A stretch of DNA of 64,000 bases from an uncultured Lachnospiraceae bacterium. Lineage in GTDB: Bacteria; Bacillota; Clostridia; Lachnospirales; Lachnospiraceae. Location: positions 1 through 64,000 of the forward strand of contig CANRNJ010000001.1 in NCBI GenBank assembly GCA_947631955.1, read 5' to 3'. Positions 52,438 through 62,436 of the stretch are shown here, one piece after another. Each line of letters opens with the position of its first letter. Position 1 is the first letter of the stretch. The notes beneath the pieces were generated by a model. It saw only the letters and a list, made by a program, of their open reading frames with translations. It searched no databases and was not told the origin of the DNA. The translations under genes were made by a program, and so were the position numbers.

Positions 52438-53226
52438 CTACTCTCCTGCAATCTCCGCCACATACGCCATCACTTCTTCCAGTGCTGCCATATCCTGCAC
52501 CTCGCTCATTTCGATCGAAAGATACCCCTGATACCCCTCCTCTTTCAGCATCCGGCACAAACTCTCATGTTCCTTTCTTCTGCGGATCGGTTTTAAATAC
52601 GGTTCGCTGATATGCACATGACTGATCTGCATGACCCGTCCTTCCAGAAGTGACAGATCTTCTCCGTTCTCCAGAAATGTGCCAAAGTCAAAATTCAGCA
52701 TAAACGCGCTTCTGTCCACCTGATCGATCAGTTCCAGCGCTTCCTTTGTCGTGTTGATATAATTCGTCTGATAGATCGGCGGGTTCGCCTCCATACCGAT
52801 CACGGTATGATGCAGCGCAGCATATTCGGCAATTTCCCGGAAAAAGGAAATCCCGTCCTCCCGGTCTGCTCCGGCCGGAAAATTTCTGTTTTTAGGACAG
52901 CCGAATACCAGATTCCGGCATCCGGCAGCCTCTGCAAACTCAACCGCCTTTACGGTGTAATCCGTCAGTGCGGCCCGTTCCGCCTCCGTGCCGAAGATCC
53001 TCTCCGTTCTCCCGTACCAGATGGACTGCATGGAAGGGATGCAGAAGCCATAGGCGTTTACAGACTCCTTCCACTCTGCCAGTTTTTCTATATGGTCATA
53101 CGGCTGTGCCGGAATGATCTTGGTCGGCAGGATCTCCAGTCCTTTTATCCCGTATTTCTTCATCAGGCCATATGCGGCCGTATTGTGCTCCGCAGACCAT
53201 GCCATATTTGATATCGATAACTTCAT
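52438..53226 (-). CDS. TIM-barrel sugar-phosphate isomerase/epimerase-like protein
   Basis: The 262-residue protein has xylose-isomerase-like TIM barrel features: SISNMAWS start, LEILPTKIIP, LVFGCPKNRN, IGMEANPPIY, LNFDFGTFLENGEDL (metal-ligand strand), HVHISEPYLKPI and YLSIEMSEVQD. It is likely to act on a carbohydrate or polyol intermediate. It lies between the epimerase-like and membrane protein genes of the glycan operon. Confidence 0.8.
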   Translation of the reverse strand: MKLSISNMAWSAEHNTAAYGLMKKYGIKGLEILPTKIIPAQPYDHIEKLAEWKESVNAYGFCIPSMQSIWYGRTERIFGTEAERAALTDYTVKAVEFAEAAGCRNLVFGCPKNRNFPAGADREDGISFFREIAEYAALHHTVIGMEANPPIYQTNYINTTKEALELIDQVDRSAFMLNFDFGTFLENGEDLSLLEGRVMQISHVHISEPYLKPIRRRKEHESLCRMLKEEGYQGYLSIEMSEVQDMAALEEVMAYVAEIAGE

Positions 53227-53255
53227 ACTGTTTTCCGTCCGTCTTCCTAAATTTC

Positions 53256-54200
53256 TTATGTCGGCCTGTCATTCTCCGCATAGGTTTTGACAAACTGTTT
53301 TATCTTCCGGATGATTTCTGCCCTGTCACAGATATAATCGCCGTTTTTTCCAAACAGCGCCGCAGATTTCGTGATAAAGTGATAACTGACCGGCCGGTCC
53401 AGAATTTCGTTGCAGAACGTTTTTCCTTCCAGTTCATAAAAAAGATCGCCCGCCGTGACCGGCTCCGTTGCCGGATGCCATAACGTAAATCCGCTGTCCA
53501 TTACGGTTACGATATCCTCCCACAGCCTGTCCAGCGGATAAAACTGATAACTGCTGCGGCTGTCGGTAAAATTTAATGCGCTGAAATCCGCCTTGGCCAG
53601 AAGTTTTTTTAATTCGCGCTGTTCCTCCGGCGTCAGCGTGCGACATTCAAAATATCGATCATCTGCCGCGGTATAATAAGCCGCGATATCCGGACATACT
53701 CCGGCCAATTCCTCCATCTTCTCTTTCTTTATCCGAAAAGGGATCCGCTTTATATAGTCGTAAATAAAATTTTTCTTGATATGAAGTCCAAACAGCGCGG
53801 GAAGGCGTACGATCAGCGCTTTTTCGTCATATTCCCGGACCCATTTTTCAAGCAGGTAGCGATGGTATCCATAGGGATGCAGTCCGTCGGTCACTACCTC
53901 CGCGTCTTCGTCCGCATCCGGCGTCATGCCGAGCACATCCACCGTCGAAATAAGGACAAGCCTCTTCGGACCGATCCGTTCAATATTTTCCTGTGCCGAC
54001 AGGATGGAATCCCAATCTTTTTCCGGATATTCGTTAGCCAGATATTTTTCTGCCCGCACGCCTGCATAGACCAACAGATCCGGTTTCATTCCGTAAGCTT
54101 CCCCGATGTTTGCCGTATTGAACCCATGATCAAACGTGCCGTAATGATACAGATTACTTCCTACAAACCCGGTATACCCAACAAGCGCTTTCACACCCAT
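53256..54200 (-). CDS. NAD-dependent epimerase/dehydratase-like protein
   Basis: The 314-residue protein starts with a Rossmann-type strand and glycine loop (ALVGYTGFVGSNLYHYGTFD; GYTGFVG), then LLVYAGVRAEKYLA, LVLISTVDVLG (Thr of the catalytic triad) and YGYHRYLLEKWV (YxxxxxxxK rather than YxxxK). The variant catalytic spacing suggests an altered short-chain reductase or a binding protein. It is part of the glycan operon with an RBS of GGAGGG. Confidence 0.75.
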   Translation of the reverse strand: MGVKALVGYTGFVGSNLYHYGTFDHGFNTANIGEAYGMKPDLLVYAGVRAEKYLANEYPEKDWDSILSAQENIERIGPKRLVLISTVDVLGMTPDADEDAEVVTDGLHPYGYHRYLLEKWVREYDEKALIVRLPALFGLHIKKNFIYDYIKRIPFRIKKEKMEELAGVCPDIAAYYTAADDRYFECRTLTPEEQRELKKLLAKADFSALNFTDSRSSYQFYPLDRLWEDIVTVMDSGFTLWHPATEPVTAGDLFYELEGKTFCNEILDRPVSYHFITKSAALFGKNGDYICDRAEIIRKIKQFVKTYAENDRPT

Positions 54201-54209
54201 CGCACCCTC

Positions 54210-55154
54210 CTACATCGTCAGTTTTTCCAAATTTTCATAACTGTACTGTTTTCTCTTATACAGAAGATCCACTAGGATCTGCAGGTATTTGATAATGACC
54301 GTCAGCAGGCCGAACAGGCCAAAGAAGGCAAAGGAGAAAAACAGGACCGTCGTTGTCCATCCCTCGACCGGGCTGCCAAGCCAATAAACGCCCAGAGAAT
54401 ACAGGATCATAAAAAATGTCACGCAGATCATCATAATAGTCATGGAAATGGAAAACCGATATCCCAGAGTCGTAAACAAAAGCAGGACATTGATGCCGAG
54501 TTCTCTTCTGTAGCGTTTTTCGGCATCGCCGATATTGTTCTTGGTCTTATCAAAGGGTTCCGCCTTGTATACGATGTTCCATGTCTTAAGCCCGGAACTT
54601 GAATAGACGGCTTTGCGGTACGGAATGATGTTGTTCATGTTCATGACCCGGTTAATGACCCGTCTGCTCAGGATACGGAACCTTTCGCTGCTCATACGGT
54701 ACGGGATATCCGAAAAGTGATCAAATATGCCATAAAATATCCTTGAGGATTTCCTGATATTTCCGTCCGGTGTCGCGCTGACCACATCAAATCCTTCAAG
54801 CGCCTTATAGTATACGTTCATGATCTCTGCTTCCGAATAGTCGATCATCGTGCTGTCAAATTCAAAGACAAAATCTCCTATTGCCAGATCTCTTCCCGCG
54901 TTCATGGCGATCTCTTTCCCCTGATAATAACTCATATGAAGAAGCGATACCCCTGTCGTCTTCGCCGATGCGCTCATTTTTTTAATGATATCCGCGCTTT
55001 CATCCGTCGAGTGGTCATTTACAAAAATGATCTCCGAATGTTCAAAATGATCTTCAAACACTTTGATGAGCATCCGGGCAAAGCGCTCCGCTTCATCCTG
55101 AGCGTTATATAAATATACTGTTGCAGAAACAAAATTTTTTTCTTTATTGTCCAT
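54210..55154 (-). CDS. Family 2 glycosyltransferase with C-terminal membrane helices
   Basis: The 314-residue protein starts at the ATG at 55154, within the end of the preceding gene (11-base overlap). The GT-A core has SATVYLYNAQDEAERF, EIIFVNDHSTDESADIIKKM and the DxD-like FVFEFDSTMIDY. Two C-terminal helices (MTIMMICVTFFMILYSLGVY and TVLFFSFAFFGLFGLLTVII) are as in GtrB or DPM1 membrane-bound transferases. It probably makes polyprenyl-phosphate sugar for the GT-C proteins of the operon. Confidence 0.85.
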   Translation of the reverse strand: MDNKEKNFVSATVYLYNAQDEAERFARMLIKVFEDHFEHSEIIFVNDHSTDESADIIKKMSASAKTTGVSLLHMSYYQGKEIAMNAGRDLAIGDFVFEFDSTMIDYSEAEIMNVYYKALEGFDVVSATPDGNIRKSSRIFYGIFDHFSDIPYRMSSERFRILSRRVINRVMNMNNIIPYRKAVYSSSGLKTWNIVYKAEPFDKTKNNIGDAEKRYRRELGINVLLLFTTLGYRFSISMTIMMICVTFFMILYSLGVYWLGSPVEGWTTTVLFFSFAFFGLFGLLTVIIKYLQILVDLLYKRKQYSYENLEKLTM

Positions 55155-56277
55155 TATCAAGCACCTCGTCCAAATCATATACCGTATTGATTTTGCCGGA
55201 TAATACGCTTATAAATGTAGGTTTATTCGTATATGTCCTTATCACAGTGGGTCTGGAATCATCGATCTCAGAACTGGTCAGGATCGGTTTCATGGAAAAA
55301 AGCGACGACTTATGAGTGAACTCATAATCATCCCGCAGATATTTCCGGGCGAGTTTTTCCATATAAGGAAACGCGCTTTCCGGCTTGGCATCACACAGAT
55401 TGCAGTTGTACAGCCGCTGCCCGCTGCACTTTCCGCCGCTTCTTTCCTGACAGGCAAATACGGGCAGTTCCTGATAGCATGTCGTATGGGGAGTAAACGT
55501 CACGGAAGTAAGAGAATGTAATCCCGTTTTGCCAAACGGCATGATAGAGAAAAAAGGTCCGTCCATGACCGTGATCCCGCAGCCGGACAGCTTCTCATTC
55601 GTATCGCACAATATGATCTCACACAGTTCATACTTGATCTTAAATTTTTCAAAGCCGCACAGTTCCATGATCTGATTGGTTCCCGCATAGGCGGCGTTAA
55701 GAACGTACGGCGCTTCGTATTCCTCACCGGAAGATACCGTGCACACATAGGAATCCGATGTTTTGTCGATACGGATGATCTCCCTGTCAAATAACAGCTT
55801 CACATTGGCAAGTTCCGCCAGCTTGTCCAGATAATACTGTTTGAGCAGCATCGCATCATATGTATATTCTTTTGTGATAAAAGCGCCGTCGCACATACCT
55901 TTCTTAAAGTATTCTTCCGGCCGTACTTCCCTGCATGGGATATGCGCCGCTTCACAGAACTTCTGGAACTGTGCGCCGTTTGTCCAGGAATACTCGGCAG
56001 ATGTGGCGTAGATCTTTTCAAACTGCCTGTTAATGCAGAACTCAAAATCCCGGTTAAACCGTTCAAAATATCCCGCGGATTTCATGGCTGTAGAAATGGA
56101 TCTGGGATAATGATATCCCTGATGCACCCTCGCCTGATTGATATAAGTCGCTCTTCCAAAAGGTTCATGGTCACATTCCAGTACGACGATCTTCTCCTTT
56201 TTCTTTCCACAATGCAGCGCAGCATAAAGTCCATACAACCCTGCGCCGATAATGATCTTATCAGCCTTCTCCTTCAT
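55144..56277 (-). CDS. FAD-dependent oxidoreductase (DAO type) in glycan operon
   Basis: The 377-residue protein has the FAD-binding KIIIGAGLYGLYAALHCGKK, VVLECDHEPFGRATYINQAR and a DAO-type core. An internal cysteine-rich loop (CQERSGGKCSGQRLYNCNLC) may bind metal. Start at 56277. It is similar in layout to FAD oxidoreductases found in glycan and cell-envelope gene clusters. A sugar-oxidation or UDP-galactopyranose-mutase-like role is conceivable, not shown. Confidence 0.8.
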   Translation of the reverse strand: MKEKADKIIIGAGLYGLYAALHCGKKKEKIVVLECDHEPFGRATYINQARVHQGYHYPRSISTAMKSAGYFERFNRDFEFCINRQFEKIYATSAEYSWTNGAQFQKFCEAAHIPCREVRPEEYFKKGMCDGAFITKEYTYDAMLLKQYYLDKLAELANVKLLFDREIIRIDKTSDSYVCTVSSGEEYEAPYVLNAAYAGTNQIMELCGFEKFKIKYELCEIILCDTNEKLSGCGITVMDGPFFSIMPFGKTGLHSLTSVTFTPHTTCYQELPVFACQERSGGKCSGQRLYNCNLCDAKPESAFPYMEKLARKYLRDDYEFTHKSSLFSMKPILTSSEIDDSRPTVIRTYTNKPTFISVLSGKINTVYDLDEVLDNGQ

Positions 56278-56767
56278 GTTCAGAGGTTGCTCCTTTGTTT
56301 TTTCTGTTGTTTTTGACCGCGTAAAGGCCCGATGCAAACATACCGGCCACCATGACGACGATCAGTCCGATCATGATACCGCCCCACAGCCGTTTGCTTT
56401 TTTCCTGTTTTGCCAGTGCCTCCAGATTCTCCATCCGTAACTCATTATCTTCCGCAACGCTGTCAAACTCCTCGTCCAGCTGTTCCGACTCCACATAGGC
56501 GTCCAGAGCATCCGCCCTTGCATACCCCTCTATATCCTGATAAGTGATCCGATACCATCCCTCTTCCTCTGATTCTGTGCAGATAAGCGGCGTTCCTTTT
56601 TCCAACACCGCGACCACAGCGCTTCCGGTATCCTGTTCTTCATATATCTGTACTTTTTTCTGGGTTTCCAACAGCATCTGCCCGTTTGCCCGCACCGGCA
56701 TGGGAACGCTCATGAATATGAACAGCAGCGTCAGAAACAAAACCGGATATCTTATCCTCATTTTCAT
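56261..56767 (-). CDS. Exported bacterial SH3-domain membrane protein
   Basis: The 168-residue protein has a signal peptide or anchor (YPVLFLTLLFIFMSVPMPVRA), then an SH3b domain (QIYEEQDTGSAVVAVLEKGT, WYRITYQDIEGYARADAL), a coiled helix and a C-terminal membrane helix (GGIMIGLIVVMVAGMFASG) with a basic tail. It may tether or sense cell-wall glycan. Its 3' end overlaps the oxidoreductase start by 17 bases. Confidence 0.8.
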   Translation of the reverse strand: MKMRIRYPVLFLTLLFIFMSVPMPVRANGQMLLETQKKVQIYEEQDTGSAVVAVLEKGTPLICTESEEEGWYRITYQDIEGYARADALDAYVESEQLDEEFDSVAEDNELRMENLEALAKQEKSKRLWGGIMIGLIVVMVAGMFASGLYAVKNNRKNKGATSEHEGEG

Positions 56768-56782
56768 TGTCTGAATCTCCTA

Positions 56783-58531
56783 TCAATTATATAGCAGCAC
56801 AAAATGGCCGCTTATGACTTCTTCTTTATACTTTTTCTCCAGTGCCGCCTGCATCGGATCGTCCGCGCCCAATATCACAACAGAACGCTCGCTCAAACGA
56901 TCCTGCAATGCCTGTTCCTGATCCGGGCAGACGCGGATCTCTACGTTTCTCAGCATAAATTGAAGCAGTCCGATCGCGGATATTTCATTGTAATCCACAT
57001 ATACGGCATACTCTTCATGTTCCGGCTCCTGCACAAGATTTTCGATCTGTCCGGCTATCTGGATATCCTGTCTTGCCAACGCATTAAAAGGATAGATATA
57101 TTGGTGTCCCAGTCTTACCGCAGACAGCACCTGCAGCGTCAATCCGATCACGGCGATGCCCGGAAATCCTATCCGGCCATAAAGACTGCACAGCGCCGCA
57201 AAGACTATCATGCAGAGTATCGCTCCCGCACACGACAGGACAAGAAACGCTCCCTCTTGAAAATCACCGGACGTAAACACACTCATGCCTGCCGCAAAAT
57301 ATCCTTTGACCGGAGCAAGCGCGATATCGGCACAGTAACTATATGTCACAGCCGTCAGCAGGATCATGATCATCCCGGCCGCCGCCAGATTGCGGACCGT
57401 CTTTTTTATGCCGCGCACCATCTCACTGAGTCCGGCCGCGATCAGTACCGGCGTGACATAGTCCTGATATCTTCCGTATATGATGCAGTCATAGCTGTCC
57501 GGCATCACGTTATATACCGCGCTGATCATCACCTGCGACAAGGTGGAAAGAAGAAAAAAAGCGCATAATATACTTTCCGCTGACAGGCCGCACTTTCTTT
57601 TCCATGACCGTCCGCACACTTTAAGCATATGAAAGATGCCCATGTAAGCGAGTCCATAACTGGATATTCCAAGATACAGAAGTTTTCCGCAGACGCTGAA
57701 GAAAAAATCGTAAAATCCGCCCAAAGACAAGATGTATCTTACCTTTTTTATCTGCCCCGCCAAAGAGTTGATCTCGTATAGTTCCGTGTCTGCGTTTGGA
57801 TAAAACGCCGCTGACACCTGTTCCCTGCCGATATGTATGACAACCATGATGGCAAGAAATACGGCCGTCGCCGCTGCCGCCCTTTTCCGATCCCTGCTGT
57901 ACCGGATCTCCACATATATCACCAGACCGACTGCTGCGGCAAAGATCCCTATCGTCCGCATATGCGCCAGATACAGATAGGAACAGACCGCAAAGATCCC
58001 TGCCGCTGCCGCCGGACGCGGCTTTTCCAGATACTCCGCCATAAGCGCCGCCAGAACAAGATACCCTGCCGCCAATACCGTTTCCGCCATGGTCATTTGC
58101 GCATAAAAAATAAGCGGCGGATAAAACATCGCAATAGCCGCATATATCTGATTGCTTTCTCTATTTAAGAATCCGCATTTTCTTAAGACTCTGCACAAGA
58201 GCGCATAGGATGCGCCGATCATTACAAAGTTCAGCATAACGGCAATGCGGTACGCCGTCAGAGGGTCGGGACACAGGACAAACACCGGCAGTAAGATCAA
58301 ACTGTATCCCCATGCATAAAAGGATCCGAGTCCTGTTATTCCCGACCAGTCATATCCGGCGCTTCCCGCTGCATACGCCCAATAACTGTACTCATCCGGA
58401 TATATGGAGAATCCGTACAGTTGTTGGACGGTATAGCGGAAAAAGCACAACAGCATCAAAAAAAAGCACAGCGCATATTTATACTTTGCGCACTTTTGTC
58501 TTAATAACTTCTTAACCTTCATGCTCATCAT
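56783..58531 (-). CDS. GT-C family polytopic membrane protein, operon first gene
   Basis: The 582-residue protein has about twelve helices. The first outer loop has YPDEYSYWAYAAGSAGYDWS, with the DE/D pair typical of GT-C glycosyltransferases. C-terminal residues 470-582 form a soluble domain. It begins the nine-gene run that extends to 47615. The start is uncertain between ATGs at 58531, 58528 and 58522; ribosome sites are weak. Confidence 0.7.
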   Translation of the reverse strand: MMSMKVKKLLRQKCAKYKYALCFFLMLLCFFRYTVQQLYGFSIYPDEYSYWAYAAGSAGYDWSGITGLGSFYAWGYSLILLPVFVLCPDPLTAYRIAVMLNFVMIGASYALLCRVLRKCGFLNRESNQIYAAIAMFYPPLIFYAQMTMAETVLAAGYLVLAALMAEYLEKPRPAAAAGIFAVCSYLYLAHMRTIGIFAAAVGLVIYVEIRYSRDRKRAAAATAVFLAIMVVIHIGREQVSAAFYPNADTELYEINSLAGQIKKVRYILSLGGFYDFFFSVCGKLLYLGISSYGLAYMGIFHMLKVCGRSWKRKCGLSAESILCAFFLLSTLSQVMISAVYNVMPDSYDCIIYGRYQDYVTPVLIAAGLSEMVRGIKKTVRNLAAAGMIMILLTAVTYSYCADIALAPVKGYFAAGMSVFTSGDFQEGAFLVLSCAGAILCMIVFAALCSLYGRIGFPGIAVIGLTLQVLSAVRLGHQYIYPFNALARQDIQIAGQIENLVQEPEHEEYAVYVDYNEISAIGLLQFMLRNVEIRVCPDQEQALQDRLSERSVVILGADDPMQAALEKKYKEEVISGHFVLLYN

Positions 58532-58576
58532 CCGTATAGAGTGAACCGCCTTTACGGCAGTCCACTCATCTACAGA

Positions 58577-59305
58577 TTATTTTGTTACGATCGCGTAAGT
58601 GCCAAGACCTGCCTGTATCTCAAACGTAACAGTATTCGGATTGGTATCCGTATCCGGCAGGATCGTGATCACGCCGCCGGGGCGGACGCAGATAACACTG
58701 ACGGTCTTTGTCGTATCAACCCCTTTGGGAAGACCAATGACTGCGCCAACAGAACCGTTTGCAAGTCTTACATATTTTCCGTTGCTCTTAGCGCCAAGGT
58801 CGATATTCAGAGCCGTCACAACATCAGCGCCCATCGCCTCAGCCGCTGCATTGACACAGTTCATCGCCAGATAGCTCTTCTTCGCATCCGTGTCAAATAC
58901 TATAATATAAGGTGTCTGACCGCTGCCAAGATTCAAGCTGCTCCTAATGCTGTCCGCAGGAGTGATTATCGCCATTCCCTGAATGGTCTTCGCTGCATAG
59001 GAACCTGCCATAGTCGTTTTTATAGATGTACCTGCTATCGTTACGGCTGCGCCTGCTCCTTTCACGCTTTCTGCTGCCCAAGCCACACTTGCCTGTGCAG
59101 ATGCTCCTGACTGAGCCGCATCGCCTGCCACATTCACTGTCGGTGCAGAAGGCGCTGCGCTGCCTGCGCTGCCTGTTGCCTCTACCGTCGGTGCGGAAGG
59201 TGCTGCGGGTGCCGCGCTGCCTGAGCCGGCCGCCCATGTTGTCATGCATGTGCCAGTTACCATTGTAACTGCCAGAATAGATGCTAAAAATTTCTTAAGC
59301 TTCAT
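58577..59305 (-). CDS. Secreted Ala/Ser-rich protein with SAAPSAPTV-type repeats
   Basis: The 242-residue protein has a clear signal peptide (MKLKKFLASILAVTMVTGTC, cleavage near TWAA). A low-complexity region follows with repeats APSAPTVEATGSAGSA, APSAPTVNVAGD, then a folded domain of about 150 residues ending VTFEIQAGLGTYAIVTK. The start at 59305 gives a canonical signal peptide; nearby in-frame ATGs sit too close to AAGGAGG. The gene diverges from an Xre regulator. A cell-surface or spore-related role is possible, with no recognised family. Confidence 0.6.
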   Translation of the reverse strand: MKLKKFLASILAVTMVTGTCMTTWAAGSGSAAPAAPSAPTVEATGSAGSAAPSAPTVNVAGDAAQSGASAQASVAWAAESVKGAGAAVTIAGTSIKTTMAGSYAAKTIQGMAIITPADSIRSSLNLGSGQTPYIIVFDTDAKKSYLAMNCVNAAAEAMGADVVTALNIDLGAKSNGKYVRLANGSVGAVIGLPKGVDTTKTVSVICVRPGGVITILPDTDTNPNTVTFEIQAGLGTYAIVTK

Positions 59306-59377
59306 TAGAATCATCATCCTCCTTTTGTCGAAATATATTTAGCATACAACCAAAAGCATTGTAACATGCAAACTGAT

Positions 59378-59423
59378 AATTTGCAAGTGCAAATTACATA
59401 TTTGTTTTTATGTGTGTGCACAC
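59378..59423. promoter_or_regulatory. Palindromic operators between secreted protein and Xre genes
   Basis: AATTTGCA-AG-TGCAAATT (59378-59395) is a perfect 8-bp inverted repeat. GTGTGCACAC (59414-59423) is a second palindrome 18 bases on. Both lie in the 149-base divergent gap and suit binding by the Xre regulator encoded from 59455. Confidence 0.6.
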
Positions 59424-59454
59424 TTGCTATTATTAAGTAAAAAGGAAATGAAAA

Positions 59455-59688
59455 ATGTCTGACCGAGAACAGAAATATAAGATGATAGGATTAAACATCG
59501 CTTACTACCGCAAATTAAAAGGGCTGAGCCAGATGAAACTGGCGGAGGCCGTCGGTCTGAGCCGTACCTACATCAGTAATATAGAAGCGCCCGGTATGCC
59601 GATAGCCATTTCGTTGGACGCCTTGTTGGACATTGCAGAAACTTTAGACATCCCGGCATATAAATTACTGGATTTCCATGACCTCTGA
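59455..59688 (+). CDS. Xre-family helix-turn-helix regulator
   Basis: The 77-residue protein consists of a single HTH_3 domain: KGLSQMKLAEAVGLSRTYIS and SLDALLDIAETLDIPAYKLL. The ATG at 59455 follows AAAGGAAATG-type sequence. It is divergent from the secreted protein gene, with palindromes between, so it likely represses both. A strong terminator lies 87 bases downstream. Confidence 0.9.
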   Translation: MSDREQKYKMIGLNIAYYRKLKGLSQMKLAEAVGLSRTYISNIEAPGMPIAISLDALLDIAETLDIPAYKLLDFHDL

Positions 59689-59774
59689 GAATAGGAACAC
59701 CCTCCGCGGGGTCTGCCCGATATCATAACATTGCCGGATCTATGGACTGGCTTGTCAAGTTGGTTTATTATATA

Positions 59775-59816
59775 AAAGAACTACCGCTTTCGCAAAAGCA
59801 GTAGTTCTTTTTTTTA
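59775..59816 (+). terminator. Terminator after Xre gene
   Basis: AAAGAACTAC (59775-59784) pairs with GTAGTTCTTT (59801-59810), with further pairing of CGCTTTCGC and AAAGCA, followed by TTTTTT. It can act in both directions, also ending the rubrerythrin transcript. Confidence 0.85.
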
Positions 59817-59850
59817 CTTCTATATATAATATCGATCGTTTCCCGTAAGA

Positions 59851-60405
59851 TCAATAATTCTCCGCGCAGATCTCAAAGTACGCCTGCGGGTGCGCACACA
59901 CGGGACATACTTCGGGCGCCTGTGTGCCGACAACAATATGACCGCAGTTACGGCACTCCCATACTTTTACTTCGCTCTTTTTAAAGACTTCCTGCATCTC
60001 CACATTCTTTAACAAGGCGCGGTAGCGCTCCTCATGATGCTTCTCGATAGCGGCAACTCCCCGGAACTTCTCAGCCAGTTCCGGAAAACCTTCCTCTTCC
60101 GCCGTCTTGGCGAAACCGGCATACATATCCGTCCACTCATAATTCTCACCGTCCGCAGCGGCCGCGAGGTTCTGCGCCGTGCTGCCGATCCCGTACAGTT
60201 CCTTGTACCACAGCTTGGCGTGTTCCTTCTCATTGTCCGCCGTTTCCAAGAAGATCGCTGCGATCTGTTCAAACCCCTCTTTTTTTGCCTTGGATGCAAA
60301 AAAAGTATAGTTGTTCCTTGCCACGGATTCTCCCGCGATCGCCGCCTGAAGATTCTTTTCCGTCTGTGTGCCCGCATAGGGACTCTTGTTCTGTGTCTGT
60401 GCCAT
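59851..60405 (-). CDS. rbr: Rubrerythrin
   Basis: The 184-residue protein has the four-helix di-iron bundle with [29 protein letters not shown] and [14 protein letters not shown], and a C-terminal rubredoxin-like domain with CRNCGH and [12 protein letters not shown]. It is the standard rubrerythrin of anaerobes, reducing peroxide with electrons from rubredoxin. The start follows GGAGGG. It stands alone, downstream of the aminopeptidase gene. Confidence 0.93.
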   Translation of the reverse strand: MAQTQNKSPYAGTQTEKNLQAAIAGESVARNNYTFFASKAKKEGFEQIAAIFLETADNEKEHAKLWYKELYGIGSTAQNLAAAADGENYEWTDMYAGFAKTAEEEGFPELAEKFRGVAAIEKHHEERYRALLKNVEMQEVFKKSEVKVWECRNCGHIVVGTQAPEVCPVCAHPQAYFEICAENY

Positions 60406-60506
60406 GATTTCCCTCCATTTCCGGATATACCCAGCCTGAAGCCCGCTGATCCGATTATTTTTTTGTTTTTTTATATCCAGCCGCCGGATCCCGCCCGCTT
60501 TGCCGT

Positions 60507-62315
60507 TTACGGCTTTCTGTCGGCGGAGATCCCGGCAGTTGCTTTCTTAAGCCACTCCAGCTCTTCTCCCTCAAAATAGGGCGACAGCGTTTCATACACT
60601 ATCCTGTGATAACCGTTTAACAGTTCCAGTTCTCTCTCCGTCATCAGTTCCGGCAGAATGGCGTCCCGGTCAAAAGGCGCCATCGTCAAGGGCTCCAGAT
60701 ACATAAACTGTCCGTACCCGTTCTGTTCTCCTTTGCGGCACAGCACCAGATTCTCGTGCCTGATGCCGAAACGCCCTTCCAGATAGATCCCCGGCTCATT
60801 GGAGATCACCATGCCTTCCTCCAACGGCACTGTCTGCATATCCTTGGCGATACGCCAGTGGAACTTCTGCGGCCCCTCATGCACGCTGAGAAGATACCCC
60901 ACGCCGTGCCCGGTGCCGTGGTTATAGTCCAGACCCTTTTCCCACAGAGGCTCTCTTGCCAGTATATCCAGATTCTGCCCGCATACGCCGTGTACGAACT
61001 TCGCCGCTCCCAGAGCCAGATGTCCGCGGAGCGTTATCGTATAATACCGCTTCTCCTCCTCGGAAACCGTGCCCAGAGCAAACGTCCGGGTCACATCCGT
61101 CGTGCCTTCCCGATAATGTCCGCCCGTGTCCGCCAGACAGAAACTGCCCTCCGACATCACGATATCCGTTCCCTTCGTCGGTTCGTAATGTACGATCGCC
61201 CCGTGCGCGCCATAGGCAATGATCGGCGCAAAACTCGGACCGAGATAAGTTTCCCACTGGGCGCGGAAAGTTTCCAGTTTTGCAGCGGCGCTTATCTCCG
61301 TAACTTTTTCCCTGCCTACGGCAGACTTAAGCCACCGCATGAACCGCGTTACCGCCACGCCGTCCTGAATGTGCGCCTTTCGTATGTTCTCGATCTCCTG
61401 CGGCGTCTTTATGGCTTTCATCAAAACCGCCGGACTGCTTTTATCTATGACTGCGGCTTTCGCAGGCAGGCTGTTGGCCAGCCGATAGCTGATCTGCCTG
61501 CTGTCGATCCACACTTTCTGATCCTTGGGGATATCCTTCAGCGCCTGTTCCACCGCATCATAAGGTCTTGGGATGATCCCGCTGCCAAGAAGGCTTTCCC
61601 GGATCTTATCCGACAGAATCTCTTCGTGGACAAAAAGCTGCGCCTGATCTTTGCAGATCAGCATATACGCCAGAAAGACCGGGGTGTACAGGATGTCGTT
61701 TCCCCGCAGATTTAACAGCCATGCGATCTCGTCAAGCGCGGTAAGAAGCAGGATGTCGGCATTTTCTTCCTGCATTTTTTCCCGCACGGCGCTGAGTTTT
61801 TCTTCTCTGCTTCGTCCTGCATATCTTTCGTCCAGTTCCCACACGGGTTCCTTGGAGATGGGCGGACGCTCCTTCCATATGCGGTCCGCCAGATCCCCGC
61901 TGTCCTTCAAAACGATCCGTTTTTCGCCCGTCTTCTCTGCAATCTTTTGGATAAACTGCGGCGTAACGGTACGCCCGTCAAAACCGATCGCATCCTTGTC
62001 TTCCAAATGCTCCCGAAGATACTCCGCAATCGTAGGCACTCCCGGCTGTCCGGACCGCATCAGTTCTATGGAGCTGTCCTTGAGCTGCTCGGCAGCCTGA
62101 ATGAAATACCTGCCGTCCGTCCAAAGCGCCGCCCGGTCAGCAAGCACTACAAGCGTTCCCGCCGAGCCTGTGAATCCGGACAGATATTCCCTCGTCTTAA
62201 AATACTCTCCCACATACTCCGAACCGTGGAAATCCTCTGTGGGAACCATGTATGCGGAGATCTTCGCCTCCTTCATGCAGTTGCGCAGTTTCATTAATCG
62301 ATCATCAATATGCAT
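60507..62315 (-). CDS. pepP: Xaa-Pro aminopeptidase (M24B)
   Basis: The 602-residue protein has two creatinase N-like domains in tandem (residues about 1-290; [15 protein letters not shown] near the start) and a C-terminal pita-bread M24 domain ([39 protein letters not shown] with metal Asp residues, [38 protein letters not shown]). The long two-domain form is that of eukaryote-like APP1 and of many Firmicutes. Cytosolic, it removes residues before proline. The start has only a weak ribosome site. Confidence 0.93.
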   Translation of the reverse strand: MHIDDRLMKLRNCMKEAKISAYMVPTEDFHGSEYVGEYFKTREYLSGFTGSAGTLVVLADRAALWTDGRYFIQAAEQLKDSSIELMRSGQPGVPTIAEYLREHLEDKDAIGFDGRTVTPQFIQKIAEKTGEKRIVLKDSGDLADRIWKERPPISKEPVWELDERYAGRSREEKLSAVREKMQEENADILLLTALDEIAWLLNLRGNDILYTPVFLAYMLICKDQAQLFVHEEILSDKIRESLLGSGIIPRPYDAVEQALKDIPKDQKVWIDSRQISYRLANSLPAKAAVIDKSSPAVLMKAIKTPQEIENIRKAHIQDGVAVTRFMRWLKSAVGREKVTEISAAAKLETFRAQWETYLGPSFAPIIAYGAHGAIVHYEPTKGTDIVMSEGSFCLADTGGHYREGTTDVTRTFALGTVSEEEKRYYTITLRGHLALGAAKFVHGVCGQNLDILAREPLWEKGLDYNHGTGHGVGYLLSVHEGPQKFHWRIAKDMQTVPLEEGMVISNEPGIYLEGRFGIRHENLVLCRKGEQNGYGQFMYLEPLTMAPFDRDAILPELMTERELELLNGYHRIVYETLSPYFEGEELEWLKKATAGISADRKP

Positions 62316-62436
62316 GGCCGTCTGTTCCGTTTCCGCCCGCCTGCCGCGCAGGCTTGTTCCGGTCCCTCTATTTTTGTCTTTTTACATCGCATCCGCCGGT
62401 ATGACAAGTCTTTTCGATCGTCCGGCGGCGTCTTTT

